NCBI GenBank assembly: GCA_956465555.1
Contig: OY101115.1
Span: 682,001-746,000, forward strand
Direction of reading: 5' to 3'
From: Nitzschia sp. pyKryTriq1
Taxonomy: Eukaryota > Bacillariophyta > Bacillariophyceae > Bacillariales > Bacillariaceae
Length of the DNA: 64,000 bases
The notes under the pieces are model-generated. The model was not told the origin of the DNA. It made no database searches and worked only from the letters and a program-made list of their open reading frames with translations. Positions 19,351 to 28,873 of this stretch are shown here, one piece after another. Made by a program: the position numbers and the translations under genes. Position 1 is the stretch's first letter. Every line of letters begins with the position of its first letter.

Positions 19351-19641
19351 TGTTGCAAATACCAGGTTATGAGCCTAGTATCGGGCGTGAAGCAGGTAGT
19401 GGTGTTTGTAACTTGTTGTAGAACTAGTTTAGTTTGAGATTGTGAGCTTTCTAAAAGTGAAGGTTTTGAGGTTTTGGTTTCGGGTCCATGAGGAGAATGG
19501 TGCACGTCTGGAGAATGTTCTTTCTCTTCGACGATCGGAGGGTTTCTCCGAATGCTCCCTGTATCCTTTGTACCTGAACGAAACCCATCGAAGGCGAATT
19601 CGAATATTCTTCGAAGGGGACTCAATCGAGTTATTCGAACA
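19351..19641 (-). repeat. LTR of the old copia element (5' LTR)
   Basis: Direct repeat of 18619-18910. It retains the CpG dinucleotides that have decayed in the other copy. Confidence 0.85.
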
Positions 19642-20363
19642 GGAATCCTCTCTGTTTTGAACCGCGCGGTGCGGTGGTTGTGGTTGTGGTGGTACCGTAG
19701 TTGGTCCGTACTTCGTTCATTTAATCGACTTCTCCGACGCTTCAATCGGCGACCCGACCGACCCCGACTTTGGATCGATTTAGTCGGAAAAATGTTCGGA
19801 CGTGACATTGACGTGGCCAATGAAAGGTGACGTAAGGCTGTTTGTTATGCATGCGCCACGTCAGTAGGACAAATTGGGGATTGGAATAGCATAAAATTGC
19901 GTTTAAACGTCTGAATTTCACTTTTATTCTGCAGCAATCCATCTACCAATGTCCAAAAGCGGACTTGACCGCGATTTCATGACTTTAAAAAACTTTCATC
20001 GCTACAAGAGATCGGAAAGGGCAATAATGCATCGCGAGCGGGCCGACCATTGACAGGACTGACCAAGCTCATTGGCGGAAGACGAACTACAGTACAGTAA
20101 CTTTCTCGATTTTACGCCTTGCTTTCTTGATGGCCGATGGCCGATGGCCGATGATGAGATTGGAGATTGGCAACGCCTCTGCTAGCTTCACCATTCGCCA
20201 TCCATCAAACCACATCCAACACCACACGTGATATCTACCGGCACAGTATCCCATACCGTATCAGATAAAGTTTGGGAGATCGCAATATATTGTCTACATT
20301 GCGGCTCGGTGTTGATAGGAATTGTATATTCACACAAATTTGCGTCTTTCAGTTGGTTCCTTC
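19642..20363. other. Intergenic region upstream of the ankyrin-like gene
   Basis: Holds a GGTTGT/GTGGTGG tract (19673-19695) and a GGCCGAT hexamer-like repeat (about 20130-20155). No gene supported. Confidence 0.4.
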
Positions 20364-21551
20364 ATGAAGCATTTGAGTCAACAAGGTTGTGCTGGAGTCA
20401 AAAGAGGAAATGCAGATTTGGTGGGACGACCAGTCTGTCCCTGCTGCCAGGGCAGTACCCATACTTGTAAGAAGAGGATTTGTGCAGAGGGCTCGTTCGT
20501 GAACGAAGACGGACAAACACGTCTTCATCTGGTTTGCCAAGATATATGCTGTTCTGTGGAAGAAGTGCGGGATCTCTTATCTACGTTTCCTGAAGCATTG
20601 GAACGACGAGATGTCTACGGACGCACGGTAGGTCAAGCATTCGCTAAACGGGTCACATCATTTTTTCCATTGTTTGCTCACACACAGCGAACTCTTTCTT
20701 TCTTGCTCTTCTTGATTCGATAGCCAATTTTCTATGCTCTGAAGCGAGCTTGCAGCAATGACGTCGTCAAGCTCTTGTTTGACAGCTTTCCTGGGGCGAT
20801 CTTGTACAATGATTTTTGCGGCGATTCCCCACTATATTTATTGTATCATCCGAGCAAGGATTGTCGTATCCTGGAACACGTGCTGGGACGAATGCCATCG
20901 CTTGCTTGGCACAAGGAAAACACTTTTTCGGCTCAACCGCTAGTGAAACGTATTTGCGCCCCGTGGACGTCCAAACAATTAGCCTTGACAAAAAGCGACG
21001 TTGAAACAAATGCAACGCTGAAGGATCGATGGACTAAACTGGTTCTAACAGTCCGTGCAGCCCACGCAATCACGATTGGCAGACAGCACGACGACGACGA
21101 CCTGCAGGCCCAAACTCCCGAGTTGCATGTTGCATTGGAATTTTCCTGTCCTCCGCTGGTTTTGTGTCATTTTGCCCAAATGTATCCGGAGCAGGTCTCG
21201 ATGATGATGGCTAAGGAAGGCTGTTATCCCTTGCACTTTTTTTTATCTCGATGCGACGTAGCTGGGGAGTCCAAAGCCGCAGTTCAAAACCTGATCGCCG
21301 GATTCCCTCAAGCTGTCAACCACCGCGTCAATAACGGACAGCTCCCAATACATTTGGCAATTTCCCCGGGAAGGAAATGGGACGACGGCATCCAGGATAT
21401 CGTTTATGCTGGGCCGAATAATTTGGATTGTCCAGATCCACAGACTGGTCTGATACCATTTCTGCAAGCGGCCTCACTAGAATGTTGTGACTTGTCCTCG
21501 GTGTACCATTTACTCCGTGAAAATCCAGCCGTAATTGCAGGCCTCAGATAG
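20364..21551 (+). CDS. Ankyrin-repeat-like protein
   Basis: Two exons, 20364-20627 and 20724-21551, with a 96-nt intron (GTAGGT...ATAG) in phase 0, giving 363 residues. The frame extends upstream without an ATG, so 20364 is the start. A short Cys cluster (CPCCQGSTHTCKKRIC) is followed by ankyrin-like units of the form found in diatoms: GQTRLHLVCQ, then LLSTFPEALERRDVYGRTPIFYAL, VVKLLFDSFPGAILYNDFCGDSPLYLLY, and later YPLHFFLSRC with FPQAVNHRVNNGQLPIHLAI. The intron falls inside the second unit, and joining restores the GRTPIFYALKRAC consensus. Such repeats mediate protein-protein contact; no catalytic domain is present. The partner is unknown. Confidence 0.8.
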
Positions 21552-21821
21552 GAGTTTGTCAATAAAACAACCACACTAGAGAGGTCAAACTTATCAAGTG
21601 TTTTGTAGTAAGCGTCGTTGTAAACCATTTCAGAATTATAGCGTTATGCCGTTTGTGAAAGTCAGCTACTTTTACTCTTCTTTCTAGAAGGAGCTACTGC
21701 CGACTGGATCCTTATTACAAAAACAAGACGACCCCTCCAAGATGTCAATGGATTGCTGAATGGAGCGATGCTTTTCCATGTTAACCGACACCTGCTCAAC
21801 AATATGTAAATCATCTCATCA

Positions 21822-23318
21822 CTACCCGAATACAATTGTTTTGGGTATGGAAAACTGATGAAAGCCATCGGCTCCAGAATGGAAACCAAACCCAGAATGT
21901 TTATGGCCGACCCTTTTGTCCCAAAAAATAGGGAGAAAGAGCCGAGGTGTGAGTGAGGTGAGAAGTGGACTAGAATGCCATGCACCGTAGATTACAATCA
22001 GCACGAGAGGATGCAAAACTTACCAGGGACAATGTACGTCCATATTTTCAAGAGCATAACAGTTGATGCCGACTTGTCCAGCTCCGATGCGAGCAGCAAC
22101 ACGCTTTGCCCTTTCGACATCATTTGTGTACACACAACTTCCCAATCCATATTCTGTCTTATTTGCCAATCGGATTCCTTCTGCTTCAGAACCATCGAAC
22201 TTGGTGATGGACACAACAGGACCAAATGTTTCTTTGGTAAAGACTGACATGTTATCAGTGACATCGGATAGCACTGTAACTGGGTAGAACGAACCTTTAC
22301 TACTGTCGGGAATCGTACTTTGGTGCAAGACCTTGGCCCCCTTTGCAATGGCATCTTCTACTTGCTCCTTGACCTGATCTCGCTGCAAGCTCGAGACTAG
22401 TGGACCCACCTTGACATCTGGATCAATGCCATTGCCCACCTTGTAGTCTAACGCACATTTATGAGCGGCTTGCTGGAACTTGTCGTAAATGGATTCGGAT
22501 ACGTAAATTCGTTCAATCGAACAACAAACTTGCCCCGTGTTGCAAAGAGAATACTTTACAGCATCACTTGCAGCTTTCTCGATATCAGCATCGTCAAAGA
22601 CAATCATCGGGTCCTTGCCTCCCATTTCCAGCACCACACGTTTCAATTGAGGTGCCGCTGTTTGCAAAATCTTTTGACCCGTCGCCGACGATCCCGTCAT
22701 GGCGACCATGTGAATGTCCGGGTGAGATACTAACTGTTTTCCAACCTCAGCATCCCCTTGTGCAACTTGCAACACTCCGGGTGGTAACACCGACTTCAAA
22801 GTATTCACCAGCAGCGCTCCCGTCTCGGGAACCACTTCGGATGGTTTGACAATAACGGTATTTCCCGAGGCCAGCGACGGGAGAGCCAGAAGCAGAATTT
22901 CGTCGACAGGAAAATTCCAAGGACTCATAATCGCAACGACTCCAAAGGGATCTCGAGTCACCATACATTTTCCGTACGTTTGTGGTTGCAACGATTCCAA
23001 TAGCAAATCCAAGAATGCATCCTTGCCTACCGCAAACTGCATTTCCTCCTTGGCTTCTCTGATTGGTTTCCCCATTTCATTCACAATTAGGTCGACTAAA
23101 GCATCCGATACCTTTGCGACTTCTTTGAGTCCTTCTCGTAGAAGCCTCACGCGCTCTTCCAAAGGTGTGGCGACCCATGCTTCCTGTGATTGGTTGGCCG
23201 CTGCAATCATTCCTTCCACTTCTTCCGAAGTGCTGCATTGGACGCGAGAAATGACTTCGCCTGTGGCCGGGTTGGTGTTGATCAAGCATCCGTTTTCCAC
23301 GAGTACTCCTTGAACCAT
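21822..23318 (-). CDS. NAD(P)-dependent aldehyde dehydrogenase (succinate-semialdehyde dehydrogenase-like)
   Basis: Two exons, 22024-23318 and 21822-21912, with a 111-nt intron (GTAAGT...AAAG) that splits a Trp codon, giving 461 residues. Joining restores the C-terminal MDVHCPWVGHKHSGFG block needed for the family. Seen: cofactor-binding MSPWNFPV, KPSEVVPET and MTGSSATG; general base in LEMGGK (Glu231); nucleophile in NTGQVCC (Cys265); and FTKETFGPVV. The length and FGPVV context fit the succinate-semialdehyde dehydrogenase/GabD group, which oxidises semialdehydes to acids, but substrate cannot be fixed from sequence. No presequence is seen, so it is probably cytosolic. It is divergent to the small membrane-protein gene at 23860. 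Confidence 0.92.
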
Positions 23319-23859
23319 GTTGAGAGAAGATTATCGTGCGAGATGATGTCGAGCAAGGGAAAGTGAGTGTCTGTAGATGGGATATACTGTAATGATGTTG
23401 TTGGAAAGACACAAGTCAATGCCAAGTAGAGGGTGGAGGCGCAGCAGGGTGAGATTAGAGGTGCAGAGTTCTTCGCTCGCCGATCTTCGTCTCTCGCTTT
23501 TTCAGCTTGGAAAAGTTGGCAAAGATCCAAATTTCGAAGATAGAAAAGGGGGCATTTATTTATTGGACATGGGGGTGGCGAGAGAGACGGAGGGAAGTGG
23601 ACGCGCGGACAGACGTCCGATCTCCGAACCAAAAAATCCAAACTCCAAAACCCAACGCCATTTTTTTGACTTTCGTCTTTTGTTTCGACAGCCGAAAGCG
23701 CGCCCTCCGCATACCGGTACCGTTAGCGAACAGCAGGCAAGCGAGTAGCAGCTGATACTCTTCTCACTTCTTTCTTGCATTGATTGTTGTTGCTCCATAC
23801 TCATATCATCCACCCTTCCGTTCATTCATTACCATCAAACAAAACAAGGCATCACAACA
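23319..23859. promoter_or_regulatory. Bidirectional intergenic region with GTAC palindrome
   Basis: Between the aldehyde dehydrogenase (minus) and the 55-residue protein (plus). ACCGGTACCGTTAGC at about 23713-23727 is a single GTAC palindrome. Pyrimidine-rich DNA precedes the plus start. No other gene. Confidence 0.5.
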
Positions 23860-24027
23860 ATGTTCGGACTCACGAAAGACGAAATGATTTCTTTGGTGCT
23901 GTTGCCCATTTTTGTCCTGCCATTTATCTTTATCATTCGACAATACTACTACCTCTTGATCGAGGAGGATGCCGAAGATGCGAAACGATCACAAGCTCAA
24001 GACAACGAGAAGGAAAAGACAAAATAG
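23860..24027 (+). CDS. Small single-pass membrane protein (55 residues)
   Basis: A complete 55-codon frame starting ATGTTCGGA in a favourable context (ACAACAATG) and ending TAG. The protein begins MFGLTKDEMISLV, has one strongly hydrophobic segment (LVLLPIFVLPFIFIIR, residues 12-27), a Tyr-rich flank (QYYYLLIEE) and a charged, acidic then lysine-rich tail. The architecture resembles small subunits of membrane complexes (respiratory, translocase or ER), but I recognise no family. The clean promoter-like spacer and the charge pattern across the membrane argue for a real gene; the short length lowers certainty. Confidence 0.55.
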   Translation: MFGLTKDEMISLVLLPIFVLPFIFIIRQYYYLLIEEDAEDAKRSQAQDNEKEKTK

Positions 24028-24252
24028 TACCGGTATTTATGTGGTATTGAATGGTGGTGGTGGTGGTGGCGGTGGTTGTTATCGATGTTATGGTTGTATA
24101 TGTAATATGTATTGTGTTTGGGGGACGGCACGATGCAAGGGTCTTGATGATGATGGAAGGAAACCCCTGCGTGGAAAAGAACAAGTTGGAAATATGGGAT
24201 CATCGTCCGTTCAAACAAAAACAAGCAGAAAAAGTTACAGACGCCAGCTGAA

Positions 24253-25557
24253 CTACGCGACTGGCTGAGTGCGAAGAACATTGTCCGAAGATAGGTAGCT
24301 GACGTCGATATCCAAGCTCTTTCGGTTGCGCAGTGTGCGAATGTAGGTGAATGCGGATTTGTGATCCTGGGTGGAGATATCCGACGAACGAAGCAACAAG
24401 CGCGTTCCATTGATTTCGGCTTGGGCCTTGACGCGGAGTGCTTCTGCCTGAGCCTTGGCCCGAATCAGACTGGCTTCGGCTTCTGCCGTTCGAAGGACTT
24501 TCTGTTGTTCCAGATTGATGGTATTGACGCTGACGGCAGTCAACTCTCGTTCCAGTTGCGCTTGCTGCAGAAATTCTTCTTTATCATTCCGCTCATTTTG
24601 TACCCGACTTTGCAATTGCTTGGTTGCCACGGACTCTGGGATGCGAATACGGCCCAAATGAAACTGATCAAGTTCACAATGCAAACTGGGCCTATCCTCC
24701 CACCGTTTTTGGACGGCCACGCGAAATCGCTCTTCGACTTGTTGGCGGGCTTGAAAGTACTCTGTAAATGTAACAAAAATGGCTTCATTCTTGATCGCAT
24801 CCTTTGCTCTTGAAACAATAATATTATTGTAGTTGGAAGCCAGCTCCTTGTGCAGTTCTCCAATTTCATCCTGCAATAGAAAGTAGGTAAAGTCGACGTC
24901 TACTTGGAACTCCAGTCCAATGGACTCGTTGCCTCCACCAGCACTAAAAACAGACAATTCAACTAAAGAATGATAATGGGCATCTGATCATTTTAACACA
25001 AATACGGTGGGACAAACTAATAAGGTCAGCGACGAATGATGTTGCATTGGGATGTGGTCGACAAGTACGTGTAGTAGTTCGTTGCTTACCAGCTTGATAC
25101 TTGATGAAATGATGATCTGCTCCAAGAAAGTATCGACCACTGTAATAAATAAGTACAGTATTCGAGATGTATATCCGGTACGAATATGTACATCCAAGAA
25201 ACATGGTGTGAGCTTTTAATGTTGCTAGATTTCAAAAATTCCCCTTGCGATTAAGATGATTCGAACTTACCGTGCATAGACTTGTTCCGTGTTGACCGAA
25301 CCGGTCGTTTTTCGTTGATCCAAGCCATACTCGTAATATTCCACTGCGGAACATCATCATCATTGACAAAAGACGAGGAGGTGAGAACGTTGACAGTGTT
25401 CAAATCTCTCGAACAAAGCTCATGTGTTTGACGACAAAAAAGGAAAACCTCCTTAGTGCCACTTACCGTAAGAGAGACTGACTGGAATTAGAATGACAGT
25501 GAGAAGAACGGCGGTGATGGCCAGGCAAGCGAAGCAAGTAACGCGGGGATCGGGCAT
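24253..25557 (-). CDS. SPFH/prohibitin-like membrane protein, copy A
   Basis: Four exons: 25467-25557, 25271-25343, 25090-25139 and 24253-24962. All introns have GTAAG donors and AG acceptors and join in frame to 307 residues. The start (MPDPRVTCFACLAITAVLLTVILI) is a signal anchor. Then VEYYEYGLDQRKTTGSV and RGRYFLGADHHFIKYQAGVELSVFS form the beginning of an SPFH domain, followed by the VDVDFTYFLLQ strand and a C-terminal Ala/Glu/Arg-rich coiled coil (EAEASLIRAKAQAEALRVKAQAE). SPFH proteins oligomerise into membrane rings or microdomains. The N-terminus faces a single membrane span; location (ER, plasma membrane or mitochondrion) is not clear. Three of the four exons are 50-91 nt, easily missed. 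Confidence 0.8.
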
Positions 25558-26062
25558 ATTGCTTTGAGGGCTGAGACGACGAGGGATACTGATATGTTCC
25601 AACAATCAGGAGAGCACTACAGAGTGATGCTGATGGCGAGGCTTTCGGTTTTATGGAATGTTTGGCGGGGTCAAAGCAAAAGCAACAATGCTGAATGCTG
25701 AATGCTTTTGTTTTTGTTGTTGTTGCCATCATAGAGGGTTCCCATCCTTCCTCTGCGACTACCTGGGTACCAAGGCTACATCGCGATCATACATCGATCA
25801 TTCATGATGATGGAAAAACCTAGTCTACAGTAAGAGGTCGTATTTCAAACGTTACAGTTTATGGTCGTTTCGGTCCCGAATAGCTCGTGGATCCCGCCAA
25901 ATAATGATTTTGCGACTAGTCTTGAAATCGGAAGCGGATGTCATTTTGGTGTTGACAACAACAGATCCGCAAAGTCGAGGCTCGCAACTCCTAATCTATA
26001 AGCTCCCTCTTATCTCTGCTCACAAACTTGTATTGCCTACATACAGAAACACACTTTGGAAA
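25558..26062. promoter_or_regulatory. Spacer between head-to-head SPFH paralogues
   Basis: Contains both promoters. GGGTACC lies at about 25767. An in-frame ATG of the plus gene is at 25904, so its N-terminus could be up to 53 residues longer than annotated. Confidence 0.45.
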
Positions 26063-27223
26063 ATGAATATGGAGCCCTACGTGTCTAACTTCAAAGTAGA
26101 TAAAGGTCGCGACAAGGAGGTCGCATCTGGATCTGACGACTCGAAAACCAAATTGAATTGGTCCAGTGGGCAGAATGCTGTCGTTGTTGAGGAAGCAGAC
26201 GAAGATGGAGAATCGTCTCGCCGTGGGTTCTCCCATGATCTTAAGCTTACTTTTCAAAACTGGTACAGGCGCGATCGATCTCCTGAAGAACTCTTCAAAC
26301 GAAAGATTTGCTTCGGTATTTTCTTTCTCGTCATTTTTTGCACCGGTCTCGGTGTACTGATTGCATCCCTCAAGAAGGTTCCGGAGACTTCCTTTGGTGT
26401 CGAGTACAATGTCCACTCGAAGCAGTTGGATGACGCTACTAAGTCGGGAGGACTTTTCTTGGGCCCTCCTGGTTACGAATTTATCAAATTCCCAAGCACT
26501 TTTGTAACTGTCGATTTGAATGATCGCCTTTGTGTCTCCCGAGATGGACTTCGTGTGTCCATCTCGGCGACGTTTCAGTACCAGATGACTGAAGAAAACG
26601 TCCTGCCCGCAATTATCAAGTATCGTGATTTCTCAAAATGGGCTGACGTTGTGGAGGCAGCTGGCCTGTCTGCAATCCACCACTCATGTGGAAATTACGT
26701 CATTTCCGACTTTCAGAACAAGCGTGGTGAGATTCAGATCAACATGGAAGACAACTTGCGACTCAAACTAGAAGGAAACCCCGAAGATGAAGGAGACGAG
26801 GGCGTTTTTGCTATGGTTGTATCCCTACAGCTACAAAATATCGAATTACCGGCCGAGTACAACGAGGCGGTGCAGGAAAAGCAGTCGGCAGAAGAGGACA
26901 TTGCCTTGGCGCAGAATGAACGAAAGCAAGAAATAACCAAGGCACAAACAGAGCTGCTCAAAGCTGTCGAAGAATCTCGCAAAATCTTGGATACAGCTAA
27001 CAACGAGGCTGAAGTTCTACTCACGGAAGCACGCCTCAAGGCAGAGGAGACCACTTTTGCTTTTGAAAAGGAATCCGAAACGATTTTGGATGTCAAAGAC
27101 TCACTCAATCTTACCACTGAGGGTGTCTTGGCGTACCTATATAACTCACTGATCGCCGAGGTGGACAACCTGAAAATCACCACTGGAGAACCAGCCAAGC
27201 TCTCGAGAAGCGAGGAACTGTAA
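26063..27223 (+). CDS. SPFH/prohibitin-like membrane protein, copy B
   Basis: 386 residues from the ATG at 26063 (an earlier in-frame ATG at 25904 adds 53 residues with no clear signal). Single exon. An acidic cytosolic N-part of about 80 residues precedes one membrane span (FGIFFLVIFCTGLGVLIASL). Then comes an SPFH-type beta region (VPETSFGVEYNVHSKQLDDATKSGG...GPPGYEFIKFP; VDLNDRLCVSRDGLRVSISATFQYQ) and a long coiled coil (EKQSAEEDIALAQNERKQEITKAQ...). Same fold order as copy A, across a short divergent spacer, but intronless and with a long N-tail. I infer an old inverted duplication; the two may form hetero-oligomers, as prohibitin pairs do. Confidence 0.8.
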   Translation: MNMEPYVSNFKVDKGRDKEVASGSDDSKTKLNWSSGQNAVVVEEADEDGESSRRGFSHDLKLTFQNWYRRDRSPEELFKRKICFGIFFLVIFCTGLGVLIASLKKVPETSFGVEYNVHSKQLDDATKSGGLFLGPPGYEFIKFPSTFVTVDLNDRLCVSRDGLRVSISATFQYQMTEENVLPAIIKYRDFSKWADVVEAAGLSAIHHSCGNYVISDFQNKRGEIQINMEDNLRLKLEGNPEDEGDEGVFAMVVSLQLQNIELPAEYNEAVQEKQSAEEDIALAQNERKQEITKAQTELLKAVEESRKILDTANNEAEVLLTEARLKAEETTFAFEKESETILDVKDSLNLTTEGVLAYLYNSLIAEVDNLKITTGEPAKLSRSEEL

Positions 27224-27562
27224 CCACGAAGAAGGGGGTATATCTGTGTATCTTTACTAGAGACAATCAGTTTTGACTCACTCTAGCTACATTTGAACTT
27301 TTTCTACCATAGAACGCCTAGCTAGATATATTCAGTCAGTATTCAGTCAGCTAACTCGTAACTCAATACTAATCGTTACAGGGCCCCGTCGCGATTCCAC
27401 GTGCCAATCTCTTATTTCCCTGAACACTCTCAACCGTTTGCAGTTTGGCTTTAGTCACGATAAGACATTGTTGTTCTGACCCTTGAATAATAATAAAATA
27501 CACATCGTCTGTAGGCTTGGAGTCTCAGAAAATCTATTGGCGTTCCAATTATCATGATGGAC
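27224..27562. other. Intergenic, convergent 3' ends
   Basis: Between two genes that end toward each other. Contains a short TATTCAGTCAG duplication (about 27327-27352) and an AATAATAATAAAA stretch. No gene seen. Confidence 0.4.
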
Positions 27563-27943
27563 CTATTCCTCCTCCTCCAAAATGTCGTCAATGTCTTCGC
27601 CCATGCTAGCGAAACTACTGCTCTCATCCGAATCTGAATCCGGAGCTTCCCCTGCCGCCGGTTCTTTCGGCGCCGGGTGAGACGAGTTCATTGACATGAA
27701 TGTATCATTGTTTTTTCTTCGCTCTTGTTGTTTGGCAAAGGCCAGCCTTGTCTTCATGGCGACCTTGAACGCCGGGGGAAGATTTGGATCTAACGATGCC
27801 TGCTCCATTTTCTTCTTGAGTTTTGCTTGTGCATCCAGAGCGGTCTTACTCTGTGACTGGCTACTTCGCATAGATTCCCGCAATTTCCAGGCAGGGACGG
27901 CACCGGATGGTTTGGGAGCGTTCGACGAGTCTCCTTCTGACAT
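27563..27943 (-). CDS. Small acidic-tailed protein of unknown function
   Basis: 126 residues in one exon. The N-terminal half is polar and helical (KTALDAQAKLKKKMEQASLDPN, LPPAFKVAMKTRLAFAKQQERRK); the C-terminal third is Ser/Asp-rich and ends in DIDDILEEEE. No signal peptide or membrane span, so it is probably cytosolic or nuclear. I do not recognise the family. An ordered central helix followed by an acidic tail resembles small adaptor or chaperone-like proteins, which is only a shape argument. Confidence 0.55.
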   Translation of the reverse strand: MSEGDSSNAPKPSGAVPAWKLRESMRSSQSQSKTALDAQAKLKKKMEQASLDPNLPPAFKVAMKTRLAFAKQQERRKNNDTFMSMNSSHPAPKEPAAGEAPDSDSDESSSFASMGEDIDDILEEEE

Positions 27944-28873
27944 GGTATTGTTGTATGATTATTATCGGATTGGCACCGCAGCGAGTCTAGTTTCCCCTTC
28001 AAGAAGGCTTCAAAATTCCACCCAAAATATCTATGCCCACCGTACTGGAAGGATACTTCGCTCAAATCGCTTGGACGATGACTTTGAAGGCTCCCCAGGA
28101 CAGGTATACCTTGATATCAAACGACGCAGCTTGGTTTGATGGAGGGAACTACTGTAGGAGTGAGAAGTGTGCCGTTTCACGTGTCTGTTGTTGCGCCGCG
28201 TTGTCGTGGCACGATCCGGCATAAATCATCATGCACCATCGTCGAGCTGCTGTTTCTTCGCGGTACACGTACTGGTACTGGTACTGGTACTGGTACTGGT
28301 ACTGGTACTGGTACTGGTACTGGAAAAAACGCGTACCGAGAACCGGAGACCCGACCGCGGTCATCATTCCGGCTTTTTTGGCCACCACGAAAACTACCGC
28401 GAAAAAATGGTGCGGTGACTGGCTGCCCTGCCTGCGCTCTGCTGGTGCCTGCTGCCTGGTGACTTGTAGACGACTCATTCGACTTGCTTTGAAGATCCCT
28501 TTTCGTACACGAGAGAAGTGAGTCACGAGCTGGAGGGATTGCCCGGCGCGCGCATGCGCAACACGGACGGTTAAGCCATCCCTTCGGTTTCAACGAGAAT
28601 ACACGAGAGAAAGATTGGCAGGCAAGTTATCCGTTCTTCACTCCCGTATACGAACATTGGACCGTTTGGCAGCGGTCTCCAACCAGCCGAGAGCCCGCAG
28701 GGCTTCGAATTTTGTGAAAAGCACGCGTCCGTGCAAAAGAATGGTTTGCCGAAACCCGAAACCGCACGCATCCATCATCTATCGTTGTTAGTTTTGGAGA
28801 GCCCACGTTACGAGTACAATTCATTCATCATCATTACAGTATCATTGCTTCCGTGAAACGTTCAGCTAGAACC
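27944..28873. other. Divergent intergenic region with a hexanucleotide microsatellite
   Basis: 930 bases between the small acidic protein (minus) and the TPR-J gene (plus). The main feature is the ACTGGT array listed separately. Frames on both strands across that array are products of the repeat. No gene is supported. Confidence 0.5.
28271..28323. repeat. (ACTGGT)n microsatellite, about 9 copies
   Basis: Perfect six-base repeat over 53 bases, preceded by GGTACACGT. Its unit GTACTG is one member of the GTACNN hexamers that occur in degenerate form upstream of many genes here. Confidence 0.95.

Larger units (their letters stand above)
18619..19641 (-). mobile_element. Old, broken Ty1/copia LTR element (minus orientation)
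   Basis: Two direct repeats of about 292 bp (18619-18910 and 19351-19641) begin TGTTGC and end GAACA. They are flanked by a 6-bp duplication GGAATC (18613-18618, 19642-19647). Between them, on the minus strand, are a short gag start (MASRSRRG..., LTPGQAIKGVVNHLSKEG) and a remnant of the RNase H tail. The element is broken, with most of gag and pol absent. LTRs differ by roughly 3 percent, so it is clearly older than the other two copia elements in this window. Confidence 0.85.

Noticed and set aside
28177-28593. Overlapping frames on both strands across the ACTGGT array
   Set aside because: Protein sequences are only translations of the microsatellite.
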